Assembly (NCBI RefSeq): GCF_943371255.1
Contig: NZ_CALRUC010000008.1
Coordinates: 4,850 to 68,849 of the forward strand
Length of the DNA stretch: 64,000 nucleotides
DNA from: Ferrovibrio terrae_B
GTDB taxonomy: Bacteria; Pseudomonadota; Alphaproteobacteria; Ferrovibrionales; Ferrovibrionaceae
Direction: 5' to 3'
Shown here: positions 1 to 8,782 of the stretch, in pieces
Layout: each line of letters begins with the position of its first letter
Position numbering within the stretch: the first letter of the stretch is position 1
Made by a program: the position numbers and the translations under genes
Notes under the pieces: generated by a model
Seen by the model: only the letters and a program-made list of their open reading frames with translations
Database searches by the model: none
Told to the model about the DNA's origin: nothing

Positions 1-64
1 CCGGTGCGGGAGGGTGGGGAGAGCCCGAGTAACAACTGCGACTAGACAAGGATAGGAGACTGAG

Positions 65-1063
65 ATGACCGGGGTATTTTATCGTAATGTACTGAAGGGG
101 GCGGCGGGCCTGATGGTTGCTGCGGGTATGGCGCTGGCGTCTGCAACGCCGGCACTGGCGCAGGCCTACCCATCCAAGCCTGTGACCCTGATCGTGCCAT
201 TTGCGGCTGGCGGGTCGACCGATCTGCTGGCGCGGCAGATCGGCGCCAAGATTTCCGGTCCGCTGGGCCAGCCGGTGATCGTCGAGAATCGCGGCGGGGC
301 CGGTGGTGCACTGGGCGCGAATCTGGTCGCCAAGGCCGCGCCGGATGGCTATACGCTGCTGATGGGCGTTTCCGGATCCAACGCGATCAGTGCCGCATTG
401 CGGACGGATCTGCCTTACGATCCGGTGAAGGACTTCGCCTCGGTCAGCCTGGTGGTCAGCTCGCCGCTGGTGCTGGTGGTCAATGCCAACAGCAGCTTCA
501 AGTCGGTGCAGGATGTGATCGCCCATGCCAAGGCGAAGCCCAGCACCTTCACGCACGGTTCGCCCGGCATCGGCACCTCAATGCATATGGCCGGCGAGCT
601 GTTCGGCCTGGAAGCCAAGGTGAAGCTGGAGCATGTGCCCTACAAGGGCAGCGCCGCCGCGCTGCAGGATCTTCTGGGTGGCCAGATCGATAGCATGTTC
701 GGCGATCTGCTGGTCGTGCTGGAACATGTGAAATCCGGCCGCCTGCGCGCGCTGGGCGTCACTTCTCTGACCCGGCATCCGATGCTGCCCGATGTGCCGA
801 CGGTGGCCGAAGCCGGCTTGCCGAAATATGAGGCCATCTCCTGGCAGGGCGTGTTCGCACCGGCCGGCATTCCGGCACCGACCTTGGCCCGGCTGTATCA
901 GGAAGTATCCAAGGCGCTGGCGGCGGATGATCTGAAGACCTTCTTCACCGAGCGTGGCTTTATGGTCGAGGCTCGCAAGCCAGAGGAATCGCAGGCCTAT
1001 GTGGCGGCTGAGGTAACGAAGTGGAAGGCTGTGGTGCAGGCAGCCGGGATCAAGCCGGAATGA
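65..1063 (+). CDS. Bug/TTT-family periplasmic solute-binding protein
   Basis: Binding protein of the tripartite tricarboxylate transporter (Bug/TctC) type, 332 aa, expected to capture a carboxylate in the periplasm. A Sec signal peptide spans about residues 1-32 and ends in an AxA site (PALAQ). The family's two ligand-loop signatures are visible: PFAAGGSTD near residue 47 and VIVENRGGAGG near residue 75. A strong GGATAGGAG ribosome site precedes the ATG. No TctA/TctB membrane genes are in the window, so it is an orphan here or uses a distant permease. Its stop overlaps the start of the RidA gene (ATGA), so the two are translationally coupled. The ligand is unknown. Confidence 0.92.
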   Translation: MTGVFYRNVLKGAAGLMVAAGMALASATPALAQAYPSKPVTLIVPFAAGGSTDLLARQIGAKISGPLGQPVIVENRGGAGGALGANLVAKAAPDGYTLLMGVSGSNAISAALRTDLPYDPVKDFASVSLVVSSPLVLVVNANSSFKSVQDVIAHAKAKPSTFTHGSPGIGTSMHMAGELFGLEAKVKLEHVPYKGSAAALQDLLGGQIDSMFGDLLVVLEHVKSGRLRALGVTSLTRHPMLPDVPTVAEAGLPKYEAISWQGVFAPAGIPAPTLARLYQEVSKALAADDLKTFFTERGFMVEARKPEESQAYVAAEVTKWKAVVQAAGIKPE

Positions 1064-1443
1064 TCGAGCATATCGGCGGGCCTGTCCTTCGCGGAGGACA
1101 GGCCCAACCTCTCACATCGGTGGTTCGCGTCGATGCGCCACTGGTCTTCGTTGCCGGACAGGTGCCGATGCTGAACGGTCAGCCGGCAGCACCGGATATT
1201 GCCGGGCAGACGCGGTACGTCATCGGCATGATTGAGGCTGAACTTAAAAAAGCCGGCTGCGGCCTTGCCGATATCGTCAAGGTCACTGTCTGGCTGACCG
1301 ATAAGGACGATTATCCAGCCTTCAATGCGACATACGCGGAAATTTTTGGCACCGAGAAGGCTCCGGCGCGGTCGACGGTAATATCCGGCCTGATTGCACC
1401 GGTGCGGATCGAGATGGAGGCCATTGCGGCAGCACATCGATAG
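1060..1443 (+). CDS. RidA/YjgF/UK114-family protein
   Basis: RidA-fold protein of 127 aa. Family members hydrolyse reactive enamine/imine intermediates or act as accessory enzymes in catabolic operons. I chose the ATG that overlaps the upstream stop codon rather than an earlier in-frame start inside the Bug gene, because family members begin near this point. Visible family features are the FVAGQVP strand near residue 28 and the C-terminal LIAPVRIEMEAIAA block, which holds the Arg and Glu typical of active RidA proteins. It is coupled to the binding protein and probably works on a product of the imported solute. Confidence 0.88.
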   Translation: MIEHIGGPVLRGGQAQPLTSVVRVDAPLVFVAGQVPMLNGQPAAPDIAGQTRYVIGMIEAELKKAGCGLADIVKVTVWLTDKDDYPAFNATYAEIFGTEKAPARSTVISGLIAPVRIEMEAIAAAHR

Positions 1444-1535
1444 CGGTGGCAGATCAAACAGGGCGATCCGAGTGTTCGACTGGACAGCGGTTAATTGGGC
1501 GCATGCCTGGCCGAGCCTGCAGTCAGCTGCTTTTC

Positions 1536-2603
1536 TTACATCCGATAGACACGGCGTGCGGTGCCGGCGAGCAGCTCCTGTCCGGCTGCCGAGCCATGCT
1601 CAGCTGCAATAATCTTATACGCATTCCAGAGATTGCCGTAGCTTATCGCCACGCTGTCGACCGGAAAATTGCTCTCAAACATGCAGCGCGCCGGACCGAA
1701 ACGCCGGATCGCGTGTTGGAAATAGGCGCCGCGCTCGTCCACGAATTCCCGGGATGACGGCGGCATCGGACGGGTATGGGCGTCATACTGGGTGACGATC
1801 GACGCCATGCCACCGAGTTTCATAACGAGGTTCGGCAACTCTGCCAGCCTGTCGATCATAGTACACCAGGCGGCGAAGACCGGATCGCGCTCGGTAGGGC
1901 CGCGGGCATACCCGACCGGGGCACCGAGGTGATCGATTATGATGGTTGCGCCCGGCACTGCACGGGCAAGGTCGGCCAGATCGTTCAGCTGGAAATGAAA
2001 CAGGAAGGCATCGAAGGCGAGGCCGCGTTCGGCCACGCGGGCCAGGCCACGGCGAAAGGCCGGATCGGCATAGAGGCCGGGTGGCGCGGCTCCGGCGAGC
2101 AACCGCGCCGAGGGGTCTTCGAGGCGGGCCGCACTCTGGCGGACCCCTCGCAGGCGTCCCGCGCCGGCCATCTCATGCCGGTCGAGCAGCATTTCCAGTT
2201 CAGGGTGCCGCAGGTCCGCATGCGCCACGATGGCCGCGATCGTTTCCGTGTTGCTGCCGCTGGCGGATTGAGCGGCCATGCGGGTGGCCCATTCCGTCTC
2301 GCCCAAGGCGCGGAGATGCTCCGGGCCATCCGTGCGGTATCCGGAGCCGCATTCGATATAGACGGCTTGTGTGACCCTATGGCCGTCCCTGGCGTCAGCG
2401 AGGAATTCTTCCAAGAGATAACGACTGGTCCGCAGCATCGCATCCGGCACGGCAGGATCGGGAAAATCACGTTCGCCCCAGAGATGGAAGTGCGCGTCGA
2501 CGACCTCCTGCTCCGGTGCGAGGACCGGTTCGCGGCGCAAAGCCCACCAGTCGTGGCGCGCACCCATCTGGCGCACCCGGTACTCGCGTTCCTGCGGCGT
2601 CAT
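1536..2603 (-). CDS. Amidohydrolase family 2 (TIM-barrel metal-dependent hydrolase)
   Basis: A 355-aa protein of the Amidohydro_2 family, which includes 2-pyrone-4,6-dicarboxylate lactonase-like and decarboxylase-like enzymes. The metal-binding HxH lies in VVDAHFHLW near residue 38. Later barrel strands include IIIDHLGAP and FESNFPVD, whose His and Asp fit the metal-site pattern. A GGAGGAA ribosome site sits just upstream of the ATG. It is transcribed divergently from the LysR gene across a 146-bp AT-rich gap, so it is the likely LysR target. Substrate is not predictable; a lactone or cyclic carboxylate fits the neighbours. Confidence 0.85.
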   Translation of the reverse strand: MTPQEREYRVRQMGARHDWWALRREPVLAPEQEVVDAHFHLWGERDFPDPAVPDAMLRTSRYLLEEFLADARDGHRVTQAVYIECGSGYRTDGPEHLRALGETEWATRMAAQSASGSNTETIAAIVAHADLRHPELEMLLDRHEMAGAGRLRGVRQSAARLEDPSARLLAGAAPPGLYADPAFRRGLARVAERGLAFDAFLFHFQLNDLADLARAVPGATIIIDHLGAPVGYARGPTERDPVFAAWCTMIDRLAELPNLVMKLGGMASIVTQYDAHTRPMPPSSREFVDERGAYFQHAIRRFGPARCMFESNFPVDSVAISYGNLWNAYKIIAAEHGSAAGQELLAGTARRVYRM

Positions 2604-2749
2604 TCTTTGTTCCTCCCCGGCGCGACCACTCCGGAATTGGCCCCCGAACGGCGCGCGCGGCGCGAATCATAGAGTTGAACTGGATATTACAGATAGTTAA
2701 AATTACTAATGCCAATATTCCAATATACTAAAAGCTGACAGGGGCATTC
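2604..2749. promoter_or_regulatory. AT-rich divergent promoter region, amidohydrolase/LysR
   Basis: A 146-bp gap between divergent genes. Bases about 2670-2735 are markedly AT-rich in a GC-rich setting and contain repeated ATATT/AATAT words, as expected of LysR-type T-N11-A control sites. No single operator can be fixed by eye. Confidence 0.5.
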
Positions 2750-3709
2750 ATGGAGCTGAGGCAGATTCGATTCTTCGTCGCGGCTTGCGAGGAGGGCTCG
2801 CTGAGTGCGGCCGCCAATCGCCTGCACTGCACGGCATCCGGCGTCAGCCAGCAGATGAGCGCGCTGGAGGGGCGGCTGGGGATCAGCCTGCTAGAAAGGA
2901 CGCGGCGCGGTGTGGTGCCGACACCGGCTGGCCAGCGCTTCTACGAAAGGTCGCTCGCGATCCTGAAAGCCGTGTCGGAGGCAGAACTCGAGATCGAGGA
3001 TTTCTCCGCCGGGCTGAGCGGCGCGGTCTCGGCGGGCTTCGCACCGGGCCTGGCGAAAGCCATCCTGCCGCCGGCGCTGGCGCGCTTCACGCGCGAGTTC
3101 CCCCGGGTCGATATCGACATCGCCAGTGGCACGGCGGATACGCTGATCGCCGACGTCGCCGGCGGCGCTCTCGATTTCTATGTCGGACAGTTCGAAAAGC
3201 CGCAGATCGGTCTGTCGGCCCAATCCATCGGCCGGTTCCCGGTCACGCTCATTTCCGGCTCCCGCCGTGGACTGATGCCGATGAAGCCGCTGAAACTTGC
3301 TGCTATGCCGCCGCTGAAACTTTTCTTGCCCAATGCGGAAAACAGCCTGCGGCCGAAAATCGATGCGGCGATTCGCAATGGCGAGATTGCGGTGGAGCGG
3401 ATCATTTCCAACGCCAGCCTGTCGGCCGGGCTCGAATTCCTCGCCCTGACGGATTGGTCGGCGATCCTGCCTTACTGGATCGGTCAGAAGGAACTCGGCA
3501 ATGAACGCCTGACCGTCAATCCGATTGACGATTCCACCCTTGCCGTGGAGGTCGCGTTGATCATTCCTGCCCGGCATTCGCTGTCGCGCCCTGCTCAGAC
3601 GCTCTATGACTATTTCAACCAGGAGCTCCGCCGTTCCGAGGAGGAATGGAGCCGGCTCATGGCATCTTCTGCTTTAAGCTATGCTGATGATTCACTTAAG
3701 AAGAAATAA
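2750..3709 (+). CDS. LysR-family transcriptional regulator
   Basis: A 319-aa LysR-type regulator. The N-terminal winged helix-turn-helix covers about residues 1-60 (MELRQIRFFVAACEEGSLS, then QQMSALEGRLGISLLERTRR). The rest is a LysR substrate-binding domain with two periplasmic-binding-like lobes (about 90-300). The coding sequence stops 139 bp before the TRAP binding-protein gene. Divergence from the amidohydrolase and position ahead of the TRAP/CoA-transferase genes suggest that it controls both sides. The inducer is unknown. Confidence 0.93.
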   Translation: MELRQIRFFVAACEEGSLSAAANRLHCTASGVSQQMSALEGRLGISLLERTRRGVVPTPAGQRFYERSLAILKAVSEAELEIEDFSAGLSGAVSAGFAPGLAKAILPPALARFTREFPRVDIDIASGTADTLIADVAGGALDFYVGQFEKPQIGLSAQSIGRFPVTLISGSRRGLMPMKPLKLAAMPPLKLFLPNAENSLRPKIDAAIRNGEIAVERIISNASLSAGLEFLALTDWSAILPYWIGQKELGNERLTVNPIDDSTLAVEVALIIPARHSLSRPAQTLYDYFNQELRRSEEEWSRLMASSALSYADDSLKKK

Positions 3710-3848
3710 GTATTCTTAATTGATGGTCGATCCTAGGTTTGCTCCCGGAGGAACGCCGTCTGCCTGAACGGTCGACAGCGAATAGGCGCGCCCTGTAGCG
3801 CGCAATAATAAGGCCCCAGCCTCTGCCGGGCCCGGGAGGAGACAAAAA

Positions 3849-4931
3849 ATGACATCCGATCAGCCGATCGTGGAATCCGTATCGCGTTCATCGATCAATC
3901 GCCGGGCCTTTGGCGGCCTCTCCCTGCTGGCCCTCGCCGGCACCTCGGTGGCGGCCGGCGCCCAGAGCGAGGCCCGGGCCCAGACGGCCATGCCGGAAAT
4001 CGAACTGAAGATGCAGTTCGCCTCCGCTGACGGCACGCCCTGGAACGACATGGACCGGCGTTTCGCGGCGCAACTCAAGTCCATCATGGGCGGCCGTGCC
4101 AAGCTGACATTCTTCCCACCCAATTCGGTGACGCCGTTCAAGGACTGGCTGCGAGCCACCGGTTCCGGCCTTCTCGATATTGGCTTCGTCTGGCACCCGG
4201 CACTGCAGGGTAAGTTCACGCAGCTCGAACTGTTCGGCCTGCCCGGCCTTTCGAAGAATCAGACCGTTGCCAGCGTGGTGTACTGGCGCCTGCGCGAAAT
4301 CTTCCCCGAGATGGGCAAACTGTTCAGCGCCAGCGACAATGTCGTCGACCTCGCCACCTTCGTCGCCATGGGCTCACACCTGCATACGCGCACGCCGATC
4401 CGCACGCTGGCGGACCTGAAAGGCAAGGTGCTCGCTGCCCAGGATTCGGCCGGCGTACGGGTGATGGAGACGCTCGGCGCCAGCGCCAGCGTTATGGTGG
4501 GGCCGGATGCCTATCTGGCCCTGCAGCGCGGCGCTGTCGACGGAGTCCTGTGCGCCTGGGGCTGGGTGAACAACTTCAAGCTCAACGAAGTGACGACCTA
4601 TCACACGCTGATCAACCTCAATCCCGGCACCTACTCGACCGTGATGAATCGGGACACGCACAAGAAGCTGACCGAGCAGGAGAGAAAGCATCTCGCCGAC
4701 CTGCTGCCGGTCTATTTCTTCAACAACACAATCGACGCCGCCGCAGCCGCGACGGCAGCGATCCCGCCGGAAAATATTCTTGCGCTGCCGGCCGAGGACC
4801 ATGCCGCCCTTGCCACCAGAATGCGTCCGCTCTGGGACCAATGGGTACAGGCTGCAAATGCGAAGGGCATGCCGGGCCAGAAGATTCTCGACGAAGCTGT
4901 TCGCCTGCTAAAGCTCTACGATCAGAACTAG
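3849..4931 (+). CDS. TRAP transporter substrate-binding protein (DctP family), Tat-exported
   Basis: A 360-aa DctP-family extracytoplasmic receptor. The N-terminus carries a twin-arginine motif (SINRRAFGG) before a hydrophobic stretch and an A-x-A site (ARAQTA), so export by Tat is likely; this is less common than Sec export for DctP proteins. The mature part has the typical strand-rich start (IELKMQFASADGTPW) and FFPPNS/TGSGLLDIGF blocks. A GGGAGGAG ribosome site precedes the ATG. It lies directly upstream of the fused DctQM permease, separated by a strong hairpin. A carboxylate ligand is expected, but its identity cannot be read. Confidence 0.93.
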   Translation: MTSDQPIVESVSRSSINRRAFGGLSLLALAGTSVAAGAQSEARAQTAMPEIELKMQFASADGTPWNDMDRRFAAQLKSIMGGRAKLTFFPPNSVTPFKDWLRATGSGLLDIGFVWHPALQGKFTQLELFGLPGLSKNQTVASVVYWRLREIFPEMGKLFSASDNVVDLATFVAMGSHLHTRTPIRTLADLKGKVLAAQDSAGVRVMETLGASASVMVGPDAYLALQRGAVDGVLCAWGWVNNFKLNEVTTYHTLINLNPGTYSTVMNRDTHKKLTEQERKHLADLLPVYFFNNTIDAAAAATAAIPPENILALPAEDHAALATRMRPLWDQWVQAANAKGMPGQKILDEAVRLLKLYDQN

Positions 4932-4953
4932 GCCCGCTCCGAAGCACCAGCGA

Positions 4954-4980
4954 GAGCGCGCCGCTCATTGCGGCGTGCTC
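4954..4980 (+). terminator. Intra-operon hairpin between dctP-type and dctQM-type genes
   Basis: Inverted repeat with an 11-bp GC-rich stem (one mismatch) and a 5-nt loop, lying 23 bp after the binding-protein stop. It has no U-run, so it is more likely an mRNA-stabilising or attenuating element that lets the receptor be made in excess over the membrane part. Confidence 0.5.
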
Positions 4981-5005
4981 TTGTCGGCTAAAAAGGTAAA
5001 ACAGC

Positions 5006-6943
5006 ATGAGTAGTGGCCTGGATAGGATCGGGACCGAGATGCCCGTCGAGCATGAAACGCCTGCGAGGGCGCCGTGGCGCGCCGTCGCTTGGACGAACCT
5101 TGCCGCACAGTGGATCGGGGGCGGTGCCCTCATCCTGATGATGGGCGTGACGGTGGCGGATGTCGTGCTGCGCAATCTCTTTTCGATCGTTGTCCCCGGC
5201 AGCATGGAGATGAATGGGCTGCTGATGACTCTCGTAGCCCTGTCCACGCTTGGCGCGGTCGAACTCGCACGCGGACATATCCGCGTCGACATGCTGCTTC
5301 AGCTGATGCCAGCCCATGCCCGCTTGCCGACCATTGGCGGCGGGCTGTTGCTCACCCTGGGAGCAGTCACGATCACCGCGTCTGAGATTCTGAAGGAAAC
5401 CTCGCTTTTGATCGAGGATTCGATCGTCACCGGCGTGTTGAAGGTGCCGGAATGGCCCTTCGCGCTGATTGCGGCGATTTTCATGCTGCTGTTCGCGGTC
5501 ACGTTGCTGGTCAACCTGATCGCTACGCTGAAGGACGTCGGCGCACTCCGGAAGCCGCAAGCTGTGATTATCGGCCTGGCCTGGCTGCTGGCGGCGGCTG
5601 CGATCTTCTGTCTCATCCTGTTTCCGCAGGCCCTGCCGTTCGACATGCCCCGCGAGATGCGCGGCGCTCTGTGTATTGCACTGTGTTTCATCCTGATCTT
5701 TCTGGGGGTTCATGTCGCCGCTGCGATGGCGATCACGGCGTTGATCGGTATCAGCCTGCTGATCGGTGCAAATGCCAGCCTGACCAGTCTCGGCACCACG
5801 GCCCTCGATGTTGTCGGCGACCAGACATGGAGCGTCATTCCACTCTTCACTTGGATGGGCCTCATCGTCGTCGCTTCGGGATTTGCCGAGGACCTCTATC
5901 GTGCGGCCTATCGCTGGATCGGACATCTGCCCGGAGGACTTGCCTCTGCGAGTACAGTGTCCTGCGCGGGACTGTCATCGATCGTCGGCGATACGCTGTC
6001 CGGCGTCTACGCCATGGGTTCGATCGCCCTGCCGCAGATGAAGAGCTATGGTTACGACATGAAGCTTGCCACGGCTTCGATCGCCTGTGCCGCGACCATC
6101 GGGGTAATGATCCCGCCCAGCCTCGCCTTCATCGTTTACGGCATGATCACCGAAGTCTCGATCGGCAAACTGTTCATGGCTGGCGTACTGCCGGGCATTC
6201 TGTTTGCGGTCATCCTGGTTCTGCTGATCACAGTGCGGACCTGGCTCAATCCCGCGCTGGCGCCGCGCGGCGAAGTAAGCTCCTGGCGCGAGCGGCTGGA
6301 AGCCAGCAGCGGAGTTTGGCCGGTGCTGGTACTGATGCTGCTGGTGCTTGGCGGCATCTATACGGGCATAGTCACGCCCAATGAAGCGGGCGGAATCGGC
6401 GTCGCCGGCGCGCTGCTGATTTCCGTGCTGACACGGCGGCTTACCTGGCGTGCCTTCTGGCAATCGATTGAACAGACGCTGCGGCTGACAGCAGGCATCA
6501 TCCTGATCTTTCTGTTCGCCACCGCTTTCAGCCGCTTCATCGCCATCAGCGGCCTGACTCAGCAGATCGCCGGCCTGGTCGCGGGGCTCAAGCTCACCCC
6601 CTATGAGCTGATCGGCGCCATCCTGCTCTTCTACGTCATCATCGGTATGTTTATGAATGCGCTGCCCGCGCTCGTGCTGACGGTTCCTCTCTTTTATCCA
6701 CTGGCCATGAGTGCCGGATTCGACCCGGTCTGGTTCGGTGTCCTTGTCGTCATCATGGTCGAGCTCGGCGTCGTCACACCACCGATCGGTGTCAATGTCT
6801 TTGCCATCGCGTCGATGACATCGGATGTGTCTATGTACGAGATCTTCCGTGGGGTTTTTCCCTTTTGGATCGCCTATTTCGCACTGGTCTTGCTGATCAT
6901 CGTCTTCCCGCAGATTGCGCTCTTCCTGCCCTCGCTGATGTAA
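5006..6943 (+). CDS. TRAP transporter fused permease (DctQM)
   Basis: A 645-aa inner-membrane protein fusing the small DctQ subunit (four helices, about residues 30-165) to the large DctM subunit (about 215-640, many helices). DctM hallmarks include GDTLSGVYAMGSIALPQM, IGVMIPPSLAFIVYG and GVVTPPIGVNVFAIAS. A hydrophobic linker helix near 180-205 joins the halves, as is usual for fused TRAP permeases. With the upstream receptor it forms a complete Na+-driven TRAP importer. No ribosome site of note is seen, which fits lower expression than the receptor. Confidence 0.94.
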   Translation: MSSGLDRIGTEMPVEHETPARAPWRAVAWTNLAAQWIGGGALILMMGVTVADVVLRNLFSIVVPGSMEMNGLLMTLVALSTLGAVELARGHIRVDMLLQLMPAHARLPTIGGGLLLTLGAVTITASEILKETSLLIEDSIVTGVLKVPEWPFALIAAIFMLLFAVTLLVNLIATLKDVGALRKPQAVIIGLAWLLAAAAIFCLILFPQALPFDMPREMRGALCIALCFILIFLGVHVAAAMAITALIGISLLIGANASLTSLGTTALDVVGDQTWSVIPLFTWMGLIVVASGFAEDLYRAAYRWIGHLPGGLASASTVSCAGLSSIVGDTLSGVYAMGSIALPQMKSYGYDMKLATASIACAATIGVMIPPSLAFIVYGMITEVSIGKLFMAGVLPGILFAVILVLLITVRTWLNPALAPRGEVSSWRERLEASSGVWPVLVLMLLVLGGIYTGIVTPNEAGGIGVAGALLISVLTRRLTWRAFWQSIEQTLRLTAGIILIFLFATAFSRFIAISGLTQQIAGLVAGLKLTPYELIGAILLFYVIIGMFMNALPALVLTVPLFYPLAMSAGFDPVWFGVLVVIMVELGVVTPPIGVNVFAIASMTSDVSMYEIFRGVFPFWIAYFALVLLIIVFPQIALFLPSLM

Positions 6944-7051
6944 AATCGAGATGAGATTGAACATGAAGCTTGCGCCTGCTCAAAGATCCGGCCTCCTGTC
7001 CCTGGATGCAGCCATGCGAATGCCCTGCGCTGACGCGCAAAGGAAATCGTG

Positions 7052-8230
7052 ATGCAGCCGCTCGAAGGCTTTCGGGTGCTTGACCTGACGCATGTACTGG
7101 CGGGGCCCTGTGCCACGCATCATTTGCGTTGTCTCGGCGCCGAGGTCATCAAGATCGAGCGGCCAGGCTCCGGCGATCCAATGCGGGCGCTCACAATGCA
7201 GCCGGAACACGGCGGTCTGCCTCCTGGCTTCCGAGCACTGAACGCCGGCAAGAAATCGGTCGTCGTCGACCTGTCTGCGCCCGAGGGCCGCGCTGCAGTC
7301 TTGCGGCTCGCCGAAGGCGTCGATGTCTTCGTTGAAAATTTCCGCCCCGGCGTTGCCCGACGCCTGGGCCTCGGCCCGGAAGACCTCCGCGCGGTTCGGC
7401 CCGACATCGTGTACTGCTCGATTTCGGGCTGGGGCCAGAGCGGGCCGAACAGTGGATACGGAGCCTATGATCACGTGATTCAGGCCGCGACCGGAATGAT
7501 GACGCTGCAGGGAAGTCAGGCGAATGACGCCCCGGTGAAGGTCGGCTTCCCGATTGTCGACATCGCCACCGGCATCAGTGCCGCGGAAGCGATCCTGGCC
7601 GCGCTTATCCGGCGCCTGCGCGGTGATACCAGCCCGATTACGCTCGACGTCTCGATGGTCGATTCCGCGCTGGCGCTGATGTCAGGCCCCGCCGCCATGA
7701 CGCTGGCGACCGGTCGTGCACCTGAACGCGTGGGCAACCGCGGATTCGTCGGCAGTCCCGGAGCGGAAACCTTTGCCACTATGGACGGCCATATTTCGGT
7801 AGCAGCCAATACAATGGGCCAGTTCGTGACGCTGTGCCGTCTGCTGGAGCGACCAGAGCTTGCCGCGCCGCCCTTCGTGCCCGCGGGCCTCGCGTCGGGT
7901 GATTTCCTGGCCAATGTTGCCAACGAGCCGCTCCGCGTCGAACTGAAACAGGCTTTCGCGTCTGCTGATGCGGCAGAACTGGATCTTGCCCTCAACGCTG
8001 CCGGCGTACCGGCTGCCAAGGTGCGCGATCTCTCCGAGTATCTGCGCGATATCTATCCGGCTACGCCAGGGATCGGCATGAACGGCGAGCCCGTGGCACT
8101 AGGGCCGGCATTTCGCTGGCAAGAAGGGCAAAGGCCAGCGCTACCGCCGGCGCCGCGGCTCGGTGCAGACACCCATTCGGTACTTCCGGCAGTCTCAAAT
8201 CATCCGCGTCGCGATGCATCCTCCAGTTGA
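7052..8230 (+). CDS. CaiB/BaiF-type (class III) CoA-transferase
   Basis: A 392-aa family III CoA-transferase that moves CoA between acyl groups through an enzyme-bound aspartyl-CoA intermediate. The N-terminal signature GFRVLDLTHVLAGP and the catalytic Asp in FPIVDIATGISAAE (about residue 170) are present. I prefer the ATG preceded by AAAGGA at 7 nt over the in-frame GTG three bases upstream. The gene follows the TRAP importer by about 100 bp, so it probably activates the imported acid to its CoA ester. It is the last gene before the tRNA relic. Confidence 0.92.
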   Translation: MQPLEGFRVLDLTHVLAGPCATHHLRCLGAEVIKIERPGSGDPMRALTMQPEHGGLPPGFRALNAGKKSVVVDLSAPEGRAAVLRLAEGVDVFVENFRPGVARRLGLGPEDLRAVRPDIVYCSISGWGQSGPNSGYGAYDHVIQAATGMMTLQGSQANDAPVKVGFPIVDIATGISAAEAILAALIRRLRGDTSPITLDVSMVDSALALMSGPAAMTLATGRAPERVGNRGFVGSPGAETFATMDGHISVAANTMGQFVTLCRLLERPELAAPPFVPAGLASGDFLANVANEPLRVELKQAFASADAAELDLALNAAGVPAAKVRDLSEYLRDIYPATPGIGMNGEPVALGPAFRWQEGQRPALPPAPRLGADTHSVLPAVSNHPRRDASSS

Positions 8231-8371
8231 CGGATGGCTGTCTGTAGCGGCCATTTCGATCCGGTGCTGATCCGTTATCGCGATCAAGGAGCGGGTGTGA
8301 ACTGCAGAGGTGGCCGGCATCTGTCAGTTCGTGAGGCGGTCATCTGGCAAAGGCGGTGTTTTTTGTCCAAA

Positions 8372-8520
8372 ATTATCCCAAACGGCAGGACTTGGTTTGC
8401 ATAGCGTTTGACTTTTAGGGGGACAAGAACGCGGCGTCGTAAGCTTTTGCCAATTGCTTGGCCAGCTAAGTGCTGGAGCGGGTGAGGGGAATCGAACCCC
8501 CATCGTAAGCTTGGAAAGCT
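8372..8520. repeat. Left copy of island-end direct repeat (att-like)
   Basis: About 149 bp that align, with small gaps, to 60336-60490 in the same orientation. The last 47 bp equal the 3' part of the tRNA-Gly (two mismatches), and the first 100 bp match the sequence beyond the tRNA 3' end. Both copies contain a split inverted repeat, (T)TRTCCC ... GGGACAA, about 35-40 bp apart. This looks like an integrase attachment region left at the distal end of an island. Confidence 0.75.
8474..8520 (-). pseudogene. tRNA-Gly 3' fragment (pseudo-tRNA)
   Basis: The 3' end including encoded CCA, the acceptor 3' strand, T arm, variable region and anticodon loop of a tRNA-Gly read on the minus strand. It differs from the intact gene at 60444-60517 at two of 47 positions. 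The 5' half is scrambled beyond 8520, so it cannot fold into a tRNA. It is the expected scar of site-specific integration into the tRNA 3' end. Confidence 0.8.
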
Positions 8521-8615
8521 CACTTCTGCCCTCTTACCAGCTGGTAAAATACCGGGAAACTGCGGATGGAATAGTTGCTCGGGTAGCTATTCTTACGCTG
8601 CTTTAGCTGCGGTGC

Positions 8616-8644
8616 GTCCCAAATTGGCCCACGAAAATTTTATC
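8616..8644 (+). repeat. Degenerate junction motif A
   Basis: A GTCCCAAATTGG stretch followed by CCCACGAAAATTTT. It matches motif B (18504-18532) at 21 of 26 aligned positions and shares its parts with those at 30435, 40218 and 60336, all in the same orientation. It lies in the gap ahead of module A. Confidence 0.55.
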
Positions 8645-8662
8645 TAACCAATCAAATCGACC

Positions 8663-8679
8663 GTTCCGCATTGTGGAAC
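8663..8679. promoter_or_regulatory. IclR-type operator 1
   Basis: GTTCCGCATTGTGGAAC: 5-bp inverted arms in the form RTTCCGCNNTNNGGAAY, typical of IclR-family sites. Related copies are at 14098-14114 and 14989-15005. It lies 104 bp upstream of the BKACE gene and is the likely control point of that operon. Confidence 0.65.
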
Positions 8680-8782
8680 ATCAATACAGCGCACGCGCTC
8701 CGAACCCTTCTTCCATGTAGAACCGAGATTAGGGATTGCCGCCAGAAGACGGCAGCGGAAGAGCCTAGGGGAGCGGGGCCGG

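Larger units (their letters stand above)
8231..8782. other. Gene-free gap holding tRNA relic, junction motif and operator
   Basis: A 552-bp stretch with no supportable gene. From left to right it holds a copy of the island-end repeat (8372-8520), a degenerate 5' tRNA part (8521-8560), a GTCCC...CCCACGAAAATTTT junction motif (8616-8644) and an IclR-type inverted repeat (8663-8679). Short frames here have no recognisable protein similarity. Confidence 0.7.
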